A DNA stretch of 64,000 nucleotides, from contig NC_068344.1 in assembly GCF_014633365.1 (NCBI RefSeq), positions 13,593,669-13,657,668 of the forward strand, written 5' to 3'. Of this stretch, positions 58,380-64,000 are shown piece after piece (positions within the stretch are counted from its first letter, which is position 1; the number at the start of each line of letters is the position of its first letter). The notes under the pieces are model-generated. The model was not told the DNA's origin. It made no database searches and saw only the letters and a program-made list of their open reading frames with translations. The stretch is from Diospyros lotus (Eukaryota; Streptophyta; Magnoliopsida; Ericales; Ebenaceae). Both the position numbers and the translations under genes were made by a program.

Positions 58380-58868
58380 GTGCCCTTAATGTTGGATTTA
58401 GATGACATCTAGCAATTGTATTATGGGACTAATGATGTAAATTTTGAAAATATAATAGAATATGTTTTCATATTTTAAGGTCATATCTTTATTCAAACCT
58501 CTTCAATCAATATATATGAACGAGCCATTAGATTTCCTAATGAAAGTCTTATTCTTAAGTGTTAAGAGTATGTGACAAAGACTTTCAGATTAAGGATTTC
58601 TTAAAGTGATTCCTAGTTCTTAGATTTCTCAAAAGATGGCTATGATTAATCAATTGTGGATTGACACATGGTTTACTACCTTTGATTAATATGAGAGACT
58701 AATGATAAATGATGGTGAATAACATGTTATAATCTATGAGATGGATATAGTAAACATGTGAATAGATATTAGTTGAACATCTACTAAATATGGTTAAGAG
58801 AATCTATGATTTGTCATCAGTTTTGATTGTATTACTAGTCCTTAGACTAGAGGCAACATAGTTGTCTT
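58380..58868 (+). repeat. second copy of the old dispersed repeat
   Basis: Its right half resembles 3629-3770 and the left flank of the 2247 solo LTR. It contains an uninterrupted ATATAGTAAACAT at the position where the other copy has the solo LTR insertion. It is interrupted at 58869 by a Copia LTR. Confidence 0.6.
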
Positions 58869-60061
58869 TGTTGAGCCAACTTGCTCATATTAATTTAAGT
58901 TTTGATGATTAACAAAAATATTTTTATCATATAAATGTTTTCTCTTACTCATGCAAAAAGTAAATTTATTTTGAATTAAAAGAGAATTGCTTTTAGATAT
59001 GTTTTCTTGTTTTAATCATTTATATCTCAAAAGATTATATTTGAATTTTTAAATTTTGAATTAAATTTTGAATTATTTTTAAATATGTTTTCTCTTACTC
59101 ATACAAAAAATAAATTTATTTTGAATTAAATGAGATCATTTATGTCTTAAAAGTTTATATTTGAATTTTCAAATCTTGATTTCTCATGCAAAAAGTAAAT
59201 TTATTTTGAATTAAAAATGAAACATAGTTTCTTATTGTTTGAGAAGCCTAAACATTTTTTGAATTTTAAACTTCATATTAACTATTTCTTTAGTGGATAA
59301 AATACCTATAAATACCCCCCCAAACACATTTTTTGAGATCCAAATACTTCTATTGCATATCCAAAGCACCCGAAAGCTCTCAAACGCTCTCAAACAAATC
59401 ATCCAAGCAATTCGAGACTCTCGAAATATTATTGCACATCCACCGAAAAGTCACAAGGTAAGAGGAGAAAAGTTCTTCAAGTATTCTATGACAAATTCGA
59501 ACTTCTCTATTTGAGGTTATAAATTTATTTATTTATTTAGATATTATTGCCTTGTATAATTTGTTCTTAATTGCTTATTTGTGTTCAAGTGTGGACAAAT
59601 TATTTGTAACATTTAAATTACTATTGTGGATTGTATAGGTTTTCTAGAACCATTAAAATCTAGGTGAATCTAGTTTCTAAGGTAAGTTAGGAAGAAAACC
59701 TTGGTATAGTGGTTGCCTAAAACCCGTTGTAATCTAGGTGTGTATCTAGTTTTAAGGGTGAGTTAATGTAGAAACCTTGGTGAAATTATTTTAGTGGAAC
59801 CCCAAGGGTGGTTAGACCTTGGGAGAGTAGACTAGGTGTGTGTGAAGACACAAAACCACTATAAATTGTGTTGTGCCTCATTGTATTTATTTTTGTTATA
59901 TCTTGTGGCTTACATTTATTATTGATCTCAAATATAATTTATTATATTTATCAAATATGTATTTTTCAATAAAATCATTAATCAAGAATATTTATTAAAA
60001 TTGAGAAAAAATTTAATCATTCAATTCACCCTATCTTGAGTGATCATATCCTAAGAGACCA
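58869..60061 (+). repeat. 5' LTR of a decayed Copia element
   Basis: It begins TGTTGAGCCAACTTGC and lies just before an initiator-Met PBS. It has internal tandem duplications of about 130-150 bp, with three copies of AAATTTATTTTGAATTAAA (near 58970, 59111 and 59195). The exact 3' end is uncertain because the terminal bases are mutated. The TSD and 3' LTR are not in view. Confidence 0.65.
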
Positions 60062-60066
60062 ATAAT

Positions 60067-60078
60067 TGGTATCAGAGC
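60067..60078 (+). other. Copia primer binding site
   Basis: TGGTATCAGAGC is identical to the PBS of the Sirevirus at 21146. Confidence 0.8.
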
Positions 60079-60814
60079 AGGTTTCTAAAATAGTTAAACT
60101 CTTATTTTACACTTTAACTTAGAAGAGATCTAAATGGTCGCATTCACCAACCAAGCTATAGCCGAAGGACCCTCACCCTCTAGACCACCATTATTTGATG
60201 GCATAAATTTTGTTTATTGGAAAATGAAAATGGAGTCATATTTATTTTTAATAGATTATTATTTGTGGAAAATAGTCAGAGATGGTTTTGTCACAACTTC
60301 AACTAAAGAAGATAAATGGACCGAAGAAAATATTAAAAAATACCAAATGGATCATAAACCTAAATACATAATTTTTTGTTCAATCCATCTTAGTGAATAT
60401 GAAAAATTATCTGATTGTTCTACATCACATGAAATTTGGAGAAAATTAGAAGTAGTATATGAAAGTATCGATTAAGTAAAAAATACTAAGATTAATCTCT
60501 TAATGTCACAATATGAAGAATTTGAACTACTTCAAAATGAAAATATTAGTGATATGAATGGTAGATTTCAAAATATTATAAATAATCTTAAAATGCTAGG
60601 AAAAATAATTTCAGAAAAAGATCAAATTAAGAAAATTTTTAGATCTCTAACAGTAGATTGACAGCCTTTAAGGACTATTATTTCTTAAGCTAAAAATTTA
60701 AAAGAATTAAAAATAGAAGAATTAATAGGAACATTTATAACTCATGAATTAATATTAAAAAAAATAAATGAAGACATGAAGGATAAAAAAGATAAGAAAA
60801 TCTCGACTCTAAAG

Positions 60815-61047
60815 GTGTGTTTGATAGCATGGAATTTCCATGGAAAATGTCATATCCAAGAAATTTAATTCCATTCTTGTTGTTTGACACGCAACACTTT
60901 CCATGGAATTCAATTCCATGATACAACCATTTAAAACATATTTTGACCTAATTTCTATGGAAAATTGATTCCAAGGGGGTGGTGGTTTTTATTTTCCATG
61001 GAAGATGAAAAATATTTTCCTTTTCCAACTAAATACAATCAAACACA
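60815..61047. mobile_element. MITE copy 1 (hAT-like)
   Basis: Ends are GTGTGTTTGATAGCAT and CAATCAAACACA. It is bordered by CTCTAAAG (60807-60814) and TTGTAAAG (61048-61055). Confidence 0.7.
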
Positions 61048-61055
61048 TTGTAAAG

Positions 61056-61248
61056 GTGTGTTTGATTGCATTACCTAGAAAACAAAAACCACCTCACCCC
61101 CTTGGAAAATGAATTTCATGGAAAGAAGTTTTAAATACTTGTACCATACATATTTTTCCATATAAAAGTTAAGAGTGTTTGATTATTTTCCATAGAAAAT
61201 GTGTAATAATTACATATTTTTCATGATAAATGTGTGCAATCAAACACA
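61056..61248. mobile_element. MITE copy 2 (hAT-like)
   Basis: Ends are GTGTGTTTGATTGCATTACC and TGTGTGCAATCAAACACA. It is bordered by TTGTAAAG and CTCTAAAT (61249-61256). Confidence 0.75.
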
Positions 61249-61256
61249 CTCTAAAT

Positions 61257-61475
61257 GTGTGTTTGATTGCATTACCTAGAATTTAATTCTAAGTAATGTT
61301 GCCTAGAAAACAAAACCACTATACCCCATTGGAAAATGAATTCCATGAAAAGAAACTTTAAATACTTGTACCATACATATTTTTCCATAGAAAAGTAAAA
61401 AGTGTTTGATTGTTTTCCATAGAAAATGTGTAATAATTACATATTTTCCATGGTAAATGTGTGCAATCAAACACA
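61257..61475. mobile_element. MITE copy 3 (hAT-like)
   Basis: It has the same ends as copy 2 and is bordered by CTCTAAAT and CTCTAAGA (61476-61483). The 8-bp spacing fits hAT-type target duplications. Confidence 0.75.
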
Positions 61476-61831
61476 CTCTAAGAGTAAATGAAGAGAAATG
61501 TTTTATTGGTATAGAAGAGGATGAAGAAGAGGAAGATAACTTAGAGTTAGAAGAATTACAAAAAGCATACAAAGAACTATATATAAAATATATATCTATT
61601 AAGAAAGAAGTAAAAATAATCAAGAATAATCATAAAGAAAAAAATGAAAAATTAAAGAGTGAAATAAAGAACTTAAAAGAAAAATCACAAGAACTTAAGA
61701 AAGAAAATGAAGATAAATTAAAAGATCAATTAATTAATCTTGAAGAAGAAAATAAAAAATTAAAAACTCAAAATAATAAATTATTAGTAGAAAAGAAAGC
61801 CATAGAAAAAAGTTTAGCCACGTTAATTTAA

Positions 61832-63470
61832 AAAAAAAATTCAAAACCTAAACCAAGATACAAAATACCTAAGAAATAATGGAAACAACCTAGATGGTGG
61901 CCCCAATCTAAGAGAAACAACATAGTGCAAATGTGGATACCTAAAGGGGTAATATAAACAATGAATGAGTTAGATCATAAAATCTTAAATGTTGCTTCTC
62001 ATCCACATACATCAAGAATAATTAAATCATTTGATCCCAATGAAGAAAGATTCAAGGGTCCCGTCTATAGATGGGTGTCCAAACCTAAAACGTGATGTTA
62101 TCAAATATGTAAATGTGCGTGAGGACCACAATGGAAAACAAATTGTATATGGATAATGGATACTCATCGCATATGACTAGTGGGAGAGATCTATAAATCT
62201 CACTCCTAAAGAAAGAAGGTATGTCACCTTCTAGAAATAATGCCTAATAGTAAATAATGAGAATATTTTTTTTATGAAATAAAAGATATTTTAGATCATG
62301 CAAATCCAAACCTAATCAAGAAAATTTTTGCTCTAGTTGTCAGGCTTCCTAAAATGAAAATCAGAGAAGAAATTTCTGTGATGCTTGCTATTAAAGTAAG
62401 CAAACCAGAGTCTAAATCTAAGAATAAAATATCAACCAATAAGTATCTACAACTTTTACACTTAGACATATTTGGACCCATGCAAACTAAAAGTTTGGTG
62501 GAAAACATTATGTTCTTGTAGATAATTCCTCTATAATTACTTGGGTTATGCTTTTAACTTCAAATGATGAAGTTTTATGAAGAAAGCTAAAAGAGTTCAA
62601 AGAGAGCAAAATGATAAAATTGTCTCTCTAAGAAATGATGATCATAGTGGAAATTTGAGAATAGATTATTTATGGAATTTTGAGAAGAGCATGGGATTCT
62701 TTATCAACTCTCTACTCCTAGAACCCCACAACAAAATGGTGTTGTTGAAAGGAGAAACATGACTCCTTAAGAAATGGCTAGAATTATGCTTTTGAAGAAT
62801 AGATTGTCTATCTATTTTTGGGCTGAAGCGATTAATATCGCTCGTTACACTTTAAATAGATTTATTTTAAGGCAAGTCATCAAGAAAAACACCATTTGAA
62901 TTATACTATGACAAAAAGCCTAACGTATCCTATTTTAGAGCCTTTGAATGTAAATATTTTATCGTGAACACAAAGGATAATGTAGAAATATTTGAGGCTA
63001 AAAGTGATCAAGGAATCTTTCTTGGATATTCAAATACTAGTAAGGCTTATAAAATGTATAATCTTAGGATAAACTTTTTGGAAGAATCTATTTATATTAA
63101 ATTTAATAAATCCTTTGAGCCAAAAGAAATAAATAATAATAATAAAGATGAATATGAGGTAACAATAGATCCATTTAAGGAGATTTAGATGAGCTTCCTA
63201 AGAATACAAATTTGAAAACATTCTATGAATCAAAATAATCGAAGAACCAATTCAAGGTGTAAAGACTATATGTTTTACAATATGATCTTCATATTTAATG
63301 ATTGAATCAACTTGCATGGATCAAGCCTTAGAATATGAATTTTGGATCAATATTGTGCAAGAAAAATAAAGATTGGAAATTAGTTCCAAAATCAAAAGTT
63401 TTTTCTATATTTGGAGCACAATGAATTTTCAAGAATAAATTAGAAGGGAATTAGGGATAATAAATCCCTT
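61832..63470 (+). pseudogene. Copia pol remnant
   Basis: Fragments in shifting frames resemble Copia integrase (LLHLDIFGPMQTKSL near 62456; a decayed NGVVER-type region near 62730; YFWAEAINIARYTLNRF near 62814). An open piece (62964-63188) has IFEAKSDQGIFLGYSNTSKAY. A start of RT follows, with QALEYEFWI- and FKNKLE-like traces up to about 63450. The element then stops without RT palm, RNase H or a 3' LTR in view. It is heavily mutated. Confidence 0.7.
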
Positions 63471-63604
63471 TGGGTAGCTTAAAATATTAGAAGTGAGAAA
63501 ATTTCTTGTGCAAATTTTGTTTCTATTTAAAAAAAAATACTTAAAAAAAATAAAAATAATAAATAAATAAATAAATTCAATGTAATTAAAAAGAAAAAAA
63601 AAAA
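63471..63604. other. A-rich junction
   Basis: Mostly A with (TAAA)n runs. It separates the Copia remnant from a compositionally different pyrimidine-rich segment. Confidence 0.4.
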
Positions 63605-64000
63605 ATGGAAGAAAGAAGAAGTCGTCCTCGCCGAAACCCATATGTTCTCTCTTTCTCTTACTCTTTGTCTCCCGAAACCCATCTCTCTCTCGTCGCCCTC
63701 GTCGCCTTTCTGTCGTCCCCTCGTTCCCCACTGTCTCCAGCATCCCTTCATTTGCTGTTTTCTCCGCCAATAGCCATCGTGCCACCAATCGAATCCACAA
63801 CGCCGATCAGATCCACAGTGAGTCTTTTTTTTTTTTTTCGGTTATTCGTTGTTTCTTCGTTTATCTTGTATCTAACCCTCTGCTGATCTAACGTTTGTTT
63901 GCTTTGAAACCCAACCTTGTTCAAAGTTATCCGTCTGTTCTTCTATTTGCTTTCCTCCTGTGAGCTTCCCCCTTCTCTCTTTTCATTGATTTGCTCATTG
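63605..64000 (+). other. possible 5' end of a gene running off the edge
   Basis: A C/T-rich leader-like segment contains a start at 63605 (MEERRSRPRRNPYVLS) and an ACA|GTGAGT candidate splice donor near 63816, followed by a T-run. This composition is typical of a plant 5' UTR or first exon, but there is no conserved domain and the downstream part is outside the window. The leader of another transposon is an alternative. Confidence 0.25.

Larger units (their letters stand above)
60134..61831 (+). pseudogene. Copia gag, stops and MITE array inside
   Basis: The ATG at 60134 opens a Copia gag frame (113 codons, with PPLFDGINFVYWKMKMESYL) to a TAA at 60473. The same frame continues through further stops (60658 TGA, 60688 TAA) to STL at about 60811. 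Three MITEs (60815-61475) then interrupt it. The frame resumes after them at RVNEEKCFIGIEED, followed by a long Lys/Glu coiled coil. Target-site and frame both rejoin precisely if one 8-bp copy is counted. The gene is dead. Confidence 0.75.

Noticed and set aside
61000..61480. Repeated TIRs as one large hAT element
   Set aside because: Each of the three units has its own pair of inverted ends and its own 8-bp border, so they are separate MITE copies.

Overview
This is nuclear DNA of a flowering plant, most likely a eudicot. It has long AT-rich intergenic tracts, plant-specific LTR retrotransposon lineages (Athila, Sirevirus), CACTA and Mutator DNA transposons, and two plant gene families with plant-type GT-AG introns. 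No prokaryotic, organellar, rRNA, tRNA or CRISPR feature was seen.

Left 43 kb: a deep transposon nest. An old LTR-like repeat was first entered by a solo LTR (2247-3628, TSD AGTAG) and by a CACTA (En/Spm) element (3852-43286, TSD ATA). The CACTA backbone is only about 8 kb. The rest of its span is later insertions: a solo LTR (6051-8347, TSD AAGAT), a Sirevirus-type Copia element (8855-34216, TSD AAAAA), a solo LTR (34748-37664, TSD CTAAT) and a Mutator-like element (41561-42448, 9-bp TSD). The Sirevirus was itself hit twice. An Athila Ty3/gypsy element (10467-21019) sits in its 5' LTR. A solo LTR (28050-32463, TSD GGGAG) sits in its polypurine region and contains another solo LTR (29945-31738, TSD CATCA). 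Paired TSDs support nearly every layer. The Athila LTRs are almost identical while the Sirevirus LTRs differ by roughly 5% where I compared them, which agrees with the nesting order.

Middle (43.3-57.2 kb): the gene-bearing part. It has a single-exon secreted Ole e 1/PAC-domain protein (45640-46260, minus) and a nine-exon LRR receptor-like kinase of the MRH1 type (48862-56258, minus). The kinase introns hold LINE fragments, a small TRIM-like element and a dimeric SINE-like retroposon. The kinase lacks several catalytic signatures, so it probably signals as a pseudokinase.

Right end (57.2-64 kb): truncated LTR pieces, a second copy of the old repeat and a decayed Copia element (58869 to about 63470) whose gag carries three tandem MITEs. 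A possible start of another gene runs off the right edge.

Most notable: the Sirevirus has, between pol and its env-like ORF, a promoter-like module. It is an array of TTTCGAAAC motifs, the same ones that fill its LTRs, followed by a TATA box and a pyrimidine-rich leader. Similar arrays of short palindromes with a TCGA core occur in several otherwise different LTR families in this window.
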